Shown here piece by piece: positions 40,465-48,950 of a DNA stretch of 64,000 bases (the stretch's first letter is position 1; every line of letters starts with the position of its first letter). Origin of the DNA: Micromonospora rosaria (GTDB taxonomy: Bacteria; Actinomycetota; Actinomycetes; Mycobacteriales; Micromonosporaceae); assembly GCF_001567585.1 (NCBI RefSeq), contig NZ_LRQV01000002.1, positions 1 to 64,000 of the forward strand. Reading direction: 5' to 3'. The position numbers were made by a program, and so were the translations under genes. The notes beneath the pieces are model-generated. The model did not search any database. It saw only the letters and a list, made by a program, of their open reading frames with translations, and was not told where the DNA came from.

Positions 40465-41438
40465 CGGGTGACCGTCAGGACGACCTTGCCCAGCGCCCGC
40501 CGGTTCTCCAGGTCGGCGTGCGCGGTGGCGGCGTCGGCCAGCGGGTACGTGCTGACCAGCGGCTGCCACCAGCCGTCGGCGGCGAGCCGCAGGGACCGGC
40601 CGGCGAGGCCGGGGATGCCACCCGGCAGGGCGCGGATCCGCTGCCCGAGCCAGCCGACCGTCAGCGACCGGGCCACCACGTCGTCGGTGTCGAAGCGGGT
40701 GGGCGCGCCGGCGGACCAGCCGAACATCAGCAGCCGGCCACCGGGCGCGAGCAGTTCCAGGGCGGTCCGGCCGACCTCGCCGCCAACCCCGTCGTACACC
40801 AGGGTCAGCCCGGCGGTCTGCTGCCGGATCCGGTCGGCCCAGTCGGCCCGGCCGTAGTCGACGACCAGGTCCGCGCCGAGGTCGCGCAGCCGCCCGACGC
40901 GGTCCGCGCCCCGGGCGGCGGCCACCACCGTCGCCCCGGCGCGGCGGGCCGCCTGGGCCAGCAACCAGCCCATGCCGCCGGCCGCCGAGGGGACGAGGAC
41001 GACGTCGTCGGCGGTCGGTGGCTCCGCCTCGACCACGCCCAGCGCGGTACGCCCGGTGCCGACCGCCGCCACCGCCTCGGGGAAGCCGAGGTGCTCGGGC
41101 ACCTCGAAGAGGGTGTCGACGGCGGTGACGGCCTGTTCCGCGTATCCGCCGGGCACCATGCCGAGGTGGGCGACGACCCGCCGTCCCCGCCAGGTCGGGT
41201 CGACCCCGGTCCCGGTCTCGTCGACGGTCCCGGCGACCTCGCGGCCGGGGATGGTGGGCAGCCGGGGCGGCGGCATCGGGCCGCCGGTCTCGCCCCGGCG
41301 CAGGCCGGTGTCGAGCAGGTGCACACCGCTGGCCTCGACCCGGATCCGTACCTGGCCGGGGCCGGGCCGCAGGTCCGGCAGGTCGGCGAGGACGAGGTTG
41401 CCGGGCGGACCGAACTCGTGAAGCTGGATGGCTCGCAT
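40461..41438 (-). CDS. zinc-binding dehydrogenase (quinone oxidoreductase-like)
   Basis: 325 residues of the MDR superfamily without catalytic-zinc cysteines. IQLHEFGPPGNLVLADLPDL, IPGREVAGTVDETG, the NADP loop VLVPSAAGGMGWLLAQAARR and a QOR-like VYDGVGGEVGRTALELL are present. It most resembles NADPH:quinone or zeta-crystallin-type reductases. ATG 41438 gives a normal N-terminus; GTG 41453 is an alternative. It is co-transcribed with the MFS exporter that follows, which hints at detoxification of a quinone-like compound. Confidence 0.88.
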   Translation of the reverse strand: MRAIQLHEFGPPGNLVLADLPDLRPGPGQVRIRVEASGVHLLDTGLRRGETGGPMPPPRLPTIPGREVAGTVDETGTGVDPTWRGRRVVAHLGMVPGGYAEQAVTAVDTLFEVPEHLGFPEAVAAVGTGRTALGVVEAEPPTADDVVLVPSAAGGMGWLLAQAARRAGATVVAAARGADRVGRLRDLGADLVVDYGRADWADRIRQQTAGLTLVYDGVGGEVGRTALELLAPGGRLLMFGWSAGAPTRFDTDDVVARSLTVGWLGQRIRALPGGIPGLAGRSLRLAADGWWQPLVSTYPLADAATAHADLENRRALGKVVLTVTR

Positions 41439-41549
41439 CCGTCGATCCGACACCCTCAACCCCGGCTGAGGTCAACCCCGCCGGTCCACCGCAGTGGTGT
41501 ACGTCCCACTCCGTGAATCGCCCGTTGCCCTACCGGACCTACCTGGCCC

Positions 41550-41575
41550 ATAATCCCGACTAATTAAGTAGGCAA
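41550..41575. promoter_or_regulatory. AT-rich element before the TauE/SafE gene
   Basis: ATAATCCCGACTAATTAAGT, about 75-95 nt upstream of ATG 41648, with near two-fold symmetry around AATT (ACTAATTAAGT). It is the most AT-rich stretch in this region and could be a -10/operator. Confidence 0.35.
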
Positions 41576-41647
41576 ACCCAAGTTTGATCACCCCCCGCGC
41601 CACACCGCCGGCCCCGGCCCGGACCGCCCCCCGGAGGAACCCCCACC

Positions 41648-42568
41648 ATGCGGAAACTCATCATGCTGGCCCTGGTCGGCCTCGGCGCGCAGCTCGTCGA
41701 CGGCAGCCTCGGCATGGCGTACGGCGTCACGTCGACGACGCTGCTGCTCGCCATCGGCACCAACCCCGCCGCCGCCTCCGCGACCGTCCACCTCGCCGAG
41801 ATCGGCACCACGCTGGCCTCCGGCGTCTCGCACTGGCGCTTCGGCAACGTCAACTGGCCCGTGGTCATCAAGATCGGCATCCCGGGCGCGATCGGCGCGT
41901 TCGCCGGAGCCACCTTCCTGTCCAGCCTCTCCACCGAGGTCGCCGCGCCGGTGATGGCGCTGATCCTGCTGACCCTGGGTCTGTACATCCTGATCCGGTT
42001 CACCACCTTCGGCCTGCCCACCGACCGCCTGCACAAGCCGCTGCGCAAGCGCTTCCTCGCCCCGCTCGGCCTGGTCGCCGGGTTCGTCGACTCGACCGGG
42101 GGCGGCGGCTGGGGCCCGGTCGGCACCCCCGCCATCCTGGCCAGCGGTCGCCTCGAACCCCGCAAGGTCATCGGCTCGATCGACACCAGCGAGTTCCTCA
42201 TCGCCATCGCCGCCAGCCTCGGCTTCCTGGTCGGCCTGGGCAGCGAGAACATCGACTTCGGCTGGGTCGCCGCGCTGCTCATCGGCGGCGTGATCGCCGC
42301 GCCGATCGCGGCCTGGCTGGTCCGGCACGTCCCGCCCCGGGTGCTCGGCTCCGCCGTCGGCGGCATCATCATCCTGACCAACAGCCGTTCCCTGCTGCGC
42401 AGCGACTGGATCGACGCGCCGGACGGCACCCGGTACACCGCGTACGCCGTCATCGTGCTGGTCTGGGCCGCCGCGCTGGCGTACTCGATCCGGGCGCACC
42501 TGGCCGACCGCCGGGCCGCCGAGCACGCCGAGCAGGACAAGGCGGAGATCCCCGCGCCGACCGCCTGA
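41648..42568 (+). CDS. TauE/SafE family sulfite/organosulfonate transporter
   Basis: 306 residues, eight predicted membrane helices in two repeats. The first repeat carries ALVGLGAQLVDGSLGMAYGV and NPAAASATVHLAEIGTTLAS. The second carries LVAGFVDSTGGGGWGPVGTP and SIDTSEFLIAIAASLGFLVG. DGxxGxxxG at the first repeat and the D-S-T-G-G-G-G-W loop are family hallmarks. It likely exports sulfite or moves a small sulfur anion. No sulfur-assimilation genes are adjacent. A strong terminator follows, so it is monocistronic. Confidence 0.92.
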   Translation: MRKLIMLALVGLGAQLVDGSLGMAYGVTSTTLLLAIGTNPAAASATVHLAEIGTTLASGVSHWRFGNVNWPVVIKIGIPGAIGAFAGATFLSSLSTEVAAPVMALILLTLGLYILIRFTTFGLPTDRLHKPLRKRFLAPLGLVAGFVDSTGGGGWGPVGTPAILASGRLEPRKVIGSIDTSEFLIAIAASLGFLVGLGSENIDFGWVAALLIGGVIAAPIAAWLVRHVPPRVLGSAVGGIIILTNSRSLLRSDWIDAPDGTRYTAYAVIVLVWAAALAYSIRAHLADRRAAEHAEQDKAEIPAPTA

Positions 42569-42576
42569 TCCGACCG

Positions 42577-42617
42577 ACGACGCCGGGGCCGGGGGACTCC
42601 CCCGGCCCCGGCGTCGT
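42577..42617 (+). terminator. hairpin terminator after the TauE/SafE gene
   Basis: 19-bp perfect stem beginning ACGACGCCGGGGCC with a 3-nt ACT loop, starting 8 nt past the stop. Confidence 0.8.
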
Positions 42618-42799
42618 GTCCGGCGTCGCGCCCGGCGGTCGTGCCGGTGGAGCACGGCCCGGGGACAGCCCGGCCCGGCGCGGGCGGCGGGCCCGGCGCG
42701 CGGGCCCGGGGGCGGGGTGCGGGCGGGGGATTCGTGCCGTAACTGGAATTCGGCTTCTTTTCATTGACAGATGTCGTTGCTTGCCCTTATCAAGACCTG

Positions 42800-42811
42800 G
42801 AGAGCGCTCTC
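42800..42811. promoter_or_regulatory. LacI-family-type operator before the DUF1996 gene
   Basis: GAGAGCGCTCTC, a perfect 12-bp palindrome with the central CG of LacI-family sites, very close to the CebR box TGGGAGCGCTCCCA that controls cellulase genes in Streptomyces. It lies 64 nt before ATG 42876, downstream of an AT-rich GGCTTCTTTTCATTGACAGA promoter-like stretch. Confidence 0.6.
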
Positions 42812-42875
42812 ACGAATCCGCCCCGTCAACCCCGGGCCGGCCGGGCCACCCCCGCCACCCGGGCGAGGAGGAGTC

Positions 42876-43892
42876 ATGCCGCTCACCGGACGGCGCAGCG
42901 TCGCCGGCCCGACCCGACACCACTGGCTGCGCCGCGTCGGCGCGCTCGGCGTCGCCCTGCTGACCCTGGCCGCCGCCGGGACGGTCGCCGACCGCGAGGC
43001 CGCCGACGCCCGGCCCACCACCGGCGGCCCGGCCGTCACCGACAGCCACGCCGACCACCGGTACGAGCTCAGCCCGGAGCAGGAGGCCGCCGCGCTGGCC
43101 CTCCAGGCGGCCCCGGTACGCGGCTCGGAGTTCCGGGCCAACTGCGCGAGCAAGGGCCGTTCCCCCGACGACCCGATCGTGCGCCCCGGCCAGGCGGGCG
43201 CCTCGCACGTGCACGAGTTCTTCGGCAACCTGACCACCAACGCGTACACGAACCTCGCCTCGCTGGTGAACGGCGGGACGAACTGTGACCCGCAGGCGGA
43301 CCGCTCCGCGTACTGGGTGCCGACGCTGTACCAGAACGGCCGGCCGGTCGCCCCCGAGTCGGTCACCATCTACTACCAGGGGATCACCGACCGGCTCAAC
43401 GTCAAGCCGCACCCGCAGGGGCTGAAGATGGTGGTCGGCAACCCGCTGGCCACCTCCGCCGACCAGAACCCGGCGGCCCGCTGGTCCTGCCGGGGGCAGA
43501 GCCAGTCCAGCCGGGACTTCCTCGCCTGCCCGGCCGGCTCGAAACTGGAGACGTACCTCGACTTCCCGACCTGCTGGGACGGGCGGAACCTGGACAGCGC
43601 CGACCACAAGAGCCACATGGCGTTCGGCCTCGGCGGGCTCGGCGGCACCTGCCCGGCCAGCCACCCGGTGCCGGTGCCGAGGCTGGAGTTCCTGATCACG
43701 TACCCGGTCACCGGCGGTGGGCTCACCCTGGCCGGTACCCGCAACGGCGCCAACGTCACCACCGCCCCCGGGTACACGTTCCACGGGGACTTCTTCAACG
43801 CCTGGGACGTGGCGGCCCTGCGGTACCGGGTGGAGAACTGCATCGTCGCCGGGTACGTCTGCGGCACCAACGGGCAGTGGATCCAGCAGTGA
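42876..43892 (+). CDS. secreted DUF1996 protein
   Basis: 338 residues, ATG with GAGGAGGAG upstream. The signal peptide (RRVGALGVALLTLAAAGTVA) directs secretion. The DUF1996 core begins near FRANCASKGRSPDDPIVRPG with the metal-like HVHEFFGN motif. Four paired-looking cysteines follow and conserved tracts are PHPQGLKMVVGNP, FPTCWDGRNLDSADHKSHMA and YTFHGDFFNAWD. DUF1996 proteins are secreted by plant-polymer degrading bacteria and fungi, often joined to carbohydrate-binding modules; this one has none. The CebR-like operator upstream suggests induction by cello- or xylo-oligosaccharides. Confidence 0.9.
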   Translation: MPLTGRRSVAGPTRHHWLRRVGALGVALLTLAAAGTVADREAADARPTTGGPAVTDSHADHRYELSPEQEAAALALQAAPVRGSEFRANCASKGRSPDDPIVRPGQAGASHVHEFFGNLTTNAYTNLASLVNGGTNCDPQADRSAYWVPTLYQNGRPVAPESVTIYYQGITDRLNVKPHPQGLKMVVGNPLATSADQNPAARWSCRGQSQSSRDFLACPAGSKLETYLDFPTCWDGRNLDSADHKSHMAFGLGGLGGTCPASHPVPVPRLEFLITYPVTGGGLTLAGTRNGANVTTAPGYTFHGDFFNAWDVAALRYRVENCIVAGYVCGTNGQWIQQ

Positions 43893-43972
43893 CCGTCGGG
43901 ATCACGCCGCCGGCCCCGGGCACACCGACCGGCCCCTGACCGGAGACGAACCCGCACCCACCGGCCGTCGCC

Positions 43973-44005
43973 GGGCGGCCCCGACACGGCGTGTCGGGGC
44001 CGCCC
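43973..44005 (+). terminator. hairpin terminator after the DUF1996 gene
   Basis: 15-bp perfect stem GGGCGGCCCCGACAC / GTGTCGGGGCCGCCC with a GGC loop, 80 nt past the stop. Confidence 0.75.
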
Positions 44006-44077
44006 TACACCTGGTCCGGATGCCGTCCTGCCCCTCGGCGGGCTCCCCGGCTGGGCCGTGGCGCGGCCCGACCGACC

Positions 44078-44115
44078 CGTCGGCGCTACCGCTCACCGTC
44101 GGCGCTACCGCTCAC
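44078..44115. repeat. two tandem 19-bp repeats
   Basis: CGTCGGCGCTACCGCTCAC occurs twice back to back. The second copy contains the TAG stop of the minus-strand SRPBCC gene. Confidence 0.65.
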
Positions 44116-44554
44116 CGTCGGGGCGCTCGGCCAGCCGCGCGAAGGCGGCGGCCTCCTGTTCGAGGTAGCGCCGGGTGCGCCTGCCGTACAGCAGCCGCAC
44201 CAGGCGTGATCCGGCACCCGTCCACTCGATGCCCAACCGCAGCCGCACGGCGGCCCCGTCCGACCGCAGCCAGTGGTCCGCCCTGGTCCGGACACCCGCC
44301 GAGCGGGCCACCCAGGTGAACCCCTCCTCCGGGCGCCAGTCGGTGATCTCGTACGTCGCGGCCATCAGCCCCGGCTGGCGTACCCGGAAGCGGCTCCCGA
44401 CCGTGATCGGCCCGGTGCCGTCGATCCGGCTGATCTCCGTCACGGTGGGCACCAGCTCCGCCCACCGGTCGAGGTCGCTCATCGTCCGCCACACGGTGCC
44501 ACGGTCGGACTGGACGCGCCGTTCGACCGTTATCGACTCGACCGTCATCGACAT
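44105..44554 (-). CDS. SRPBCC family protein
   Basis: 149 residues starting MSMTVESITVERRVQSDRGT. Polyketide-cyclase-like helix-grip domain: VWRTMSDLDRWAELVPTVTE, GTGPITVGSRFRVRQPGLMA, ATYEITDWRPEEGFTWVARS and a C-terminal helix RRYLEQEAAAFARLAERPDG. It probably binds a hydrophobic small molecule. TACGAT 7 nt before ATG 44554 suggests a leaderless message; ATG 44548 is an alternative start. It lies between two secreted polymer-degradation genes without clear link to them. Confidence 0.85.
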   Translation of the reverse strand: MSMTVESITVERRVQSDRGTVWRTMSDLDRWAELVPTVTEISRIDGTGPITVGSRFRVRQPGLMAATYEITDWRPEEGFTWVARSAGVRTRADHWLRSDGAAVRLRLGIEWTGAGSRLVRLLYGRRTRRYLEQEAAAFARLAERPDGER

Positions 44555-44561
44555 GCACCAC

Positions 44562-44567
44562 ATCGTA
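44562..44567 (-). promoter_or_regulatory. TACGAT -10 box, leaderless start
   Basis: Minus-strand hexamer 7 nt before ATG 44554. Confidence 0.4.
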
Positions 44568-44742
44568 GGCACGATTCGGGGCGGCCGGTTCCGTCGAGGC
44601 CGCACCCTGCGGACTCCGCGTGGTGTGAGGCCCTCCGCGTACCGGCCCGTCGGCTACACCCGGCCGGTGGCCGCCCCGGCGGCGTCCGGTGGGGTCCGCC
44701 CTGTGGGGCGGTCCCGCCGGCGCCGCCGGGGCGGCGGACAGG

Positions 44743-46080
44743 TCACGGGCTGGCGCAGGTGAGCGTCGGCGTGCTGGCGGTACCGCTGGCGAGGAAGCCG
44801 AAGACGGTCGAGCCGTTCGCGCCGATCGCGCCGTTGTAGGAGACGTTCCGGACGGTGTAGGCGGGGCCGCTGCCGGAGAGCGTGCCGTTCCACAGTTGGC
44901 TGACGGTGACCCCGCCGGGGAAGGTCAGCCCGACGGTCCAGCCGTTGACGGCCGAGGTGCCGGCGCGGACGGTGACCTCACCCTGGAAGCCGCCCTGCCA
45001 CGAGCTGACCTGCCGGTAGCTCGCCGAGCAGGCCCCGGTGACCGGTGGGGTGGTGGTGGGCGGGGTGACCGGAGGCGTGGTCGGCGGGGTGGTGGGCGGC
45101 GTGGTGGGCGGGGTGACCGGGGGTGTGGTCGGCGGGGTGCCGGTGAGACCGAAGAACGCGATCGCCGACGCCGCCATGCCGGCGGACGGCAGGCTGTGCC
45201 CGGCACCCTGGATGCTGTACGCCTCGACCCGGACGGTGCCGGTGGTGTCGGCGAACCGACGGCGGTTCCAGCCGGCGCGCGGGGTGTCCGTGGACGTCGG
45301 AGTCTGGCTGAGGCCGAACACGTCGGTCCACTGCTCGATCGTCTCCTGCAACAGCTGGTACGGCACGAAGGTGTCGTTGGTGCCGTGCCACAACTGCACC
45401 GGGGGCCGGACGCCGGTGAAGCCCGGGTACGCCTGCCGGACCGCGTCCCCCCACTGCTGCGGGGTCCGGTCCATGCTTCCGCCGGTGCACCTGCTGGCCC
45501 CCGGCGGGTAGTCGGCCGCGTTGGCGAAGCAGTTGTACGGCACCCCCATGAACGCCGCCCCGGCCTTGAACACGTCGGGGTGCAGGGCGAGCATCTGGTT
45601 GGTCATCATGCCGCCGGAGGAACTGCCGGTGGCGTACACCCGGTTGGGGTCACCGCCGTACTGCCGCTGGACGTAGCTGATCATCGACAGGATCGACACC
45701 GGGTCGCTGCCGCCGCCGCGCCGCTTGGCCGCCTCGGACCAGGTGTCGAAGCAGTTGCCGAACCCGGCCTGCTGGGTGGCGGTCGGGTAGATGACGACGA
45801 AGCCGTACTGGTCGGCCAGCGCGGCGAACTCGCTGCTCGAGTAGAAGCCCGGCCCGGAGCCGCCGCAGCCGTGCATGGCCACCACGATCGCGGGGTTGGC
45901 CGGGCGGACGTCGGGCACGTAGACGTGCATCCGCATCCCGCCCGGGTTGTTGCCGAAGCTGGTCACCTCGACCAGCGACGCCGCGACGGCCGGGGTGGCC
46001 AGACCTGGCAGTACCTGCGCCAGGCCGATCACCGCGACGAACGCGGCGCAGCCGGCCAGCAGCCGGCGATGGGTTCTCAC
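44743..46080 (-). CDS. secreted PHB depolymerase/esterase with CBM2
   Basis: 445 residues. Signal peptide LLAGCAAFVAVIGLAQVLPG. The catalytic domain is the short-chain PHB depolymerase/feruloyl esterase alpha/beta hydrolase: oxyanion region VVAMHGCGGSG, nucleophile elbow ATGSSSGGMM with the central Ser, Asp in WHGTNDTFVPY, His in IQGAGHSLP. A linker of TPPTTPPV units follows. The C-terminal ~100 residues are a CBM2 cellulose-binding module (YRQVSSWQGGFQGEVTVRAG, WNGTLSGSGPAYTVRNVSYN). A cellulose-binding module argues for a hemicellulose or lignin-ester substrate rather than PHB. GTG 46080 follows GGGAG at 8 nt; GTG 46089 is possible. Confidence 0.9.
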   Translation of the reverse strand: MRTHRRLLAGCAAFVAVIGLAQVLPGLATPAVAASLVEVTSFGNNPGGMRMHVYVPDVRPANPAIVVAMHGCGGSGPGFYSSSEFAALADQYGFVVIYPTATQQAGFGNCFDTWSEAAKRRGGGSDPVSILSMISYVQRQYGGDPNRVYATGSSSGGMMTNQMLALHPDVFKAGAAFMGVPYNCFANAADYPPGASRCTGGSMDRTPQQWGDAVRQAYPGFTGVRPPVQLWHGTNDTFVPYQLLQETIEQWTDVFGLSQTPTSTDTPRAGWNRRRFADTTGTVRVEAYSIQGAGHSLPSAGMAASAIAFFGLTGTPPTTPPVTPPTTPPTTPPTTPPVTPPTTTPPVTGACSASYRQVSSWQGGFQGEVTVRAGTSAVNGWTVGLTFPGGVTVSQLWNGTLSGSGPAYTVRNVSYNGAIGANGSTVFGFLASGTASTPTLTCASP

Positions 46081-46333
46081 GCGTCTCACTCCCTCTGCTG
46101 CCTCATGGGCGGTGCGCGCGTCACCGGCCGGCAGACCGCCGGAGGTGGCACCGCACCGTGCTCGGAAACGACACGCCGGACCGGCCCCACCGTCGAGCAT
46201 CCGGTCGACGGTGGAGATGACCGGGGGCGTGCCGGTGCCGGGAATCCGCCGGCCGGTCCCCCTCGCCCGGGAAGGGTCGGTCGCGGTCCCCGTCGGTGTC
46301 GCCGGCTCCCACAGCACCAGACGTGTGGCAGTT

Positions 46334-46370
46334 ATTCTTCTCCCGGTCCACGGAACTGTCAATCGATTGA
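46334..46370 (-). promoter_or_regulatory. promoter with overlapping palindrome upstream of the esterase gene
   Basis: On the minus strand TTGACA (46362-46357), a 17-nt spacer and AAGAAT (46339-46334) make a near-consensus housekeeping promoter, unusual in this GC-rich DNA. The palindrome TCAATCGATTGA (46359-46370), with the CG centre of LacI-family operators, overlaps the -35. It predicts a ~245-nt leader before GTG 46080. Confidence 0.55.
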
Positions 46371-46557
46371 TGCCGATGGGCAGGGGTGCTGTTTCCGCTG
46401 CCCGCACGCCCACGGCCCGAACGCCTCCGTGGCACGGGTCGCCCGCAGTCCGGGTGCCCCGGTGACACGGGCGCGGGCGGCGTCCACAGTGGGGCGGCTG
46501 CGATAATCGGGGCGGCCAGGACACTGGTGTCCACCCCGATCTGCGCCGGAGTGTCGC

Positions 46558-47529
46558 GTGGTCAGCCCGTTCAGCATCGAGGAGATCCTCCGGGACGCCG
46601 CGGCCGACGCCGTCCTGCCGCGCAGACAGGCCGGCAGCTCACCGCAGAGCCTGGCCGTGACGCTGCTGGCCGACTACACCCTGCGGACCCGCTCCTGGCT
46701 GCCCTCCGCCGCCCTGGTGGCGCTGCTGGCCGAGTCGGGCGTCACCACCGCCGGCGCCCGGACCGCCATCAGCCGCCTGGCCCGCCGGGGCGTCCTCGAC
46801 AGCGGCCGGCACGGCCGCCACAGCTCCTACCGGCTGACCCGACCCGCCGCCGACAACCTCGCCCACGGTGGTGGCCGGATCGCCCGGTTCGCCGCCGAGG
46901 CGGAGTCCTGGGACGGCTGGTGGACCCTGGTCGCGTTCTCCCTGCCGCAGGAGGCGACCGCCGAGCGCCGTGCCCTGCGGGGCCAGCTCCGCTGGCTGGG
47001 GTACGCCCCGCTGTACGACGGGCTGTGGGTGTCCCCGCACGAGCTGGACGACACGTCCCGGGCCGCGCTCTCGACCGTCGCGCTCGGCGCCACCAGCGTG
47101 TTCCGCGCCCGCCAGGTCGACATCGAGGCCGCCGGCAACCGGGCCCCGATCGACGCCTGGGACACCGCCGGCCTCGCCCGGCAGTACGACGCCTTCATCC
47201 GGCACTGGACCGCCCTGCTGCCCCACGTCCGGGCGGGGGACGTCACCGGCGCGGCGGCCGTCCGGGCCCGCACCGAGGTCATGGACGCGTACCGCCGCTT
47301 CCCGACCCTGGACCCGCTCCTGCCCGCCGAGGTGATGCCGGCCGGGCTGCCCCGGCACGACGCCCGCGCCGCCTTCGTCGCGGTGTACGACGGGCTCGCC
47401 GAACCCGCGCAGGACCACGTCCGCGCCGTCGCCGAGCGGTACGCCGCCGGGGCGCGCGTCGACATTCGCGCCCACACGGTCGCCGACCTCGGCACCCTCG
47501 CGCCCACCGAGCAGGGCACGGACCGGTAG
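46558..47529 (+). CDS. PaaX family transcriptional regulator
   Basis: 323 residues, GTG 46558 (or GTG 46561). Winged helix with SLAVTLLADYTLRTRSWLPS, then ALLAESGVTTAGARTAISRL, AARRG-type recognition region and RHGRHSSYRLT wing. Then the PaaX middle domain (WTLVAFSLPQEATAERRALR, YDGLWVSPHELDD) and C-terminal domain (IRHWTALLPHVRAGDV, FPTLDPLLPAEVMPAGLPRH). It is only distantly like the regulator at 25427. No catabolic operon is adjacent, so its target is unknown. A GATAAT box about 50 nt upstream may be its -10. Confidence 0.88.
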   Translation: MVSPFSIEEILRDAAADAVLPRRQAGSSPQSLAVTLLADYTLRTRSWLPSAALVALLAESGVTTAGARTAISRLARRGVLDSGRHGRHSSYRLTRPAADNLAHGGGRIARFAAEAESWDGWWTLVAFSLPQEATAERRALRGQLRWLGYAPLYDGLWVSPHELDDTSRAALSTVALGATSVFRARQVDIEAAGNRAPIDAWDTAGLARQYDAFIRHWTALLPHVRAGDVTGAAAVRARTEVMDAYRRFPTLDPLLPAEVMPAGLPRHDARAAFVAVYDGLAEPAQDHVRAVAERYAAGARVDIRAHTVADLGTLAPTEQGTDR

Positions 47530-48053
47530 CCGGGCGGGCCGGGCAGCGGGCGATGCGCCCGGTGCCGCCTCGCTCACGCCGAAGGTCACGACTGGTGCCT
47601 GCCGCCCCGGCCACGCCTCGACCCGGTTGTTCACCGGGCCCTTCGGTTAGGCAGGCCCATGCCCCCCGGGACGTGTTCCAGATGTTGTGGGGAGTCGGCG
47701 GCTCGGTCCTCGCCGCCCATGGCGTACGCCTCCTGCTGCGTCGCCCTACTTCCTTGTCCTCACGGACATGGAGACGGTCGTTCGATGCAGGAGTGGTCCT
47801 CTGGAGCGGGCTCTGCCTGCCGCCCCTCCCAGCGGGACACCTCGGCCGGCTCAGCGGCGTACCCGGCCCGGCGGCAGCGTTGATGGCGTATCGCGGCCGT
47901 GGCGCGGCGATCCCGGGCGCGCCCACCGTGACCGGCGGACACGGAACCGGGGCAGCTCTCCCGGCCCTTCAGTCCACAACAAAACTCGTTGCCCTCGACG
48001 TCCGGGGCCAGCCGTACCGCCCACCGGGTGATACGGCTTTGCGCCGTGGGGCT
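47530..48053. other. gene-poor boundary region
   Basis: About 520 bp between the PaaX-like gene and the coiled-coil gene. No intact ORF with the local codon pattern. Contains a remnant of a VOC-family gene at its right end. It marks the left edge of the accessory region. Confidence 0.5.
47968..48036 (-). pseudogene. remnant of a VOC-family gene (C-terminal end)
   Basis: The minus strand reads ITRWAVRLAPDVEGNEFCCG, matching the standard end of VOC proteins (compare TLADPEGNEFCVA of the gene at 12958). The rest of the gene is missing: the coiled-coil gene ends a few nt upstream of it. Confidence 0.45.
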
Positions 48054-48950
48054 CTACCCGACGTCGCCGCTTGACAGCTGGACACCTCGGACCAGCGAGG
48101 ACAGGAACCGGATGGAGTCCTCCACGCGGTGCTTGATCGTCCGTAGGGTGGGGATGTCGAAGCGTCCCGCAGCACCATGCGTGCCCTTATTGAACTGGGA
48201 AAACAGGTTCATCACGTCGTTGACGTTCGTCTCCACGAAGTCGCCCAGGGCCTCGTAGCTAGCGCCGTTGCGGTCGAGCAAGTAGTTGATTTTCTCCCGA
48301 CGTGCGACCTGCACTCCGTCCGGTCCTCGCTTGCAGTCCGGCTTGGCGCCCAACACCGCGGCGTCGGGCGCCGCCAGGTTGAGCAACTCCACGATGACCT
48401 CGCGGGCGCTCGTGCAGAAGTGCCGCGCGGCGTCAGGATTGCGCGGGTTGATTGCGAACCGTGCGCCTTCCCAACGTGAGTGCAGGTCCGCTGACAGCGC
48501 GGACAGCTCGTCGGTGAGTGACGTCTCCTCGATGCCCTCCGCATCGGCATCCGACTCGCCCAGCAGGGTGTTGACGACCTGCGCGCTGTTAGCAGTCTCG
48601 GCTTCCGCCAGATCGGCCAGCTCCTGCCCGCGCTCGTTCCACTGCTCGGACTGCTCGTCGACGAGGGCGTACGCGGTGTGCAGCGCGATGGCGGAGGTCT
48701 GCACGGTGACGTAGCGGGTCGCCGACCGCTGGCGGTTGAGCCGCGCGATCTCGGTGGCCAGTCGCTGCCGATTGGAACGCACCCGCGCGTTGTGCGCGCG
48801 CACCTCGCGGTTGTGCTTGTCGACGACCCGCTGCAGCTCACGGTTGTGCGCGCGGACCTGGCGGTTGTAGTCGTCGACGGCCTTCTTCCGCCTGCGGTTC
48901 TCGTCGTCGATCATGCGCTTGTACTGCGCAGGGGTAATCTTCCGTGGCAC
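48054..48950 (-). CDS. coiled-coil protein of unknown function next to tRNA-Arg
   Basis: 298 residues, GTG 48950 with GGAGGTCAGG just upstream. Residues ~12-75 form a charged coiled coil (DDENRRRKKAVDDYNRQVRA, REVRAHNARVRSNRQRLATE). The C-terminal ~150 residues form an all-helical domain with RWEGARFAINPRNPDAARHF, REKINYLLDRNGASYEALGD and FNKGTHGAAGRFD, then RVEDSIRFLSSLVRG. The RNPDAARH stretch and the late N-x3-H look HEPN-like, and the pattern recalls proteins of phage-defence islands (possibly the pPIWI-associated nuclease group). I cannot confirm either. GC content and codon use (CTA, TTA-like and AT-ending codons) are lower than in neighbours, suggesting transfer. Confidence 0.75.
   Translation of the reverse strand: MPRKITPAQYKRMIDDENRRRKKAVDDYNRQVRAHNRELQRVVDKHNREVRAHNARVRSNRQRLATEIARLNRQRSATRYVTVQTSAIALHTAYALVDEQSEQWNERGQELADLAEAETANSAQVVNTLLGESDADAEGIEETSLTDELSALSADLHSRWEGARFAINPRNPDAARHFCTSAREVIVELLNLAAPDAAVLGAKPDCKRGPDGVQVARREKINYLLDRNGASYEALGDFVETNVNDVMNLFSQFNKGTHGAAGRFDIPTLRTIKHRVEDSIRFLSSLVRGVQLSSGDVG

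Noticed and set aside
47530..47960. Possible genes between the PaaX-like gene and the coiled-coil gene
   Set aside because: Frames on both strands overlap, lack starts with ribosome sites and show no family resemblance.
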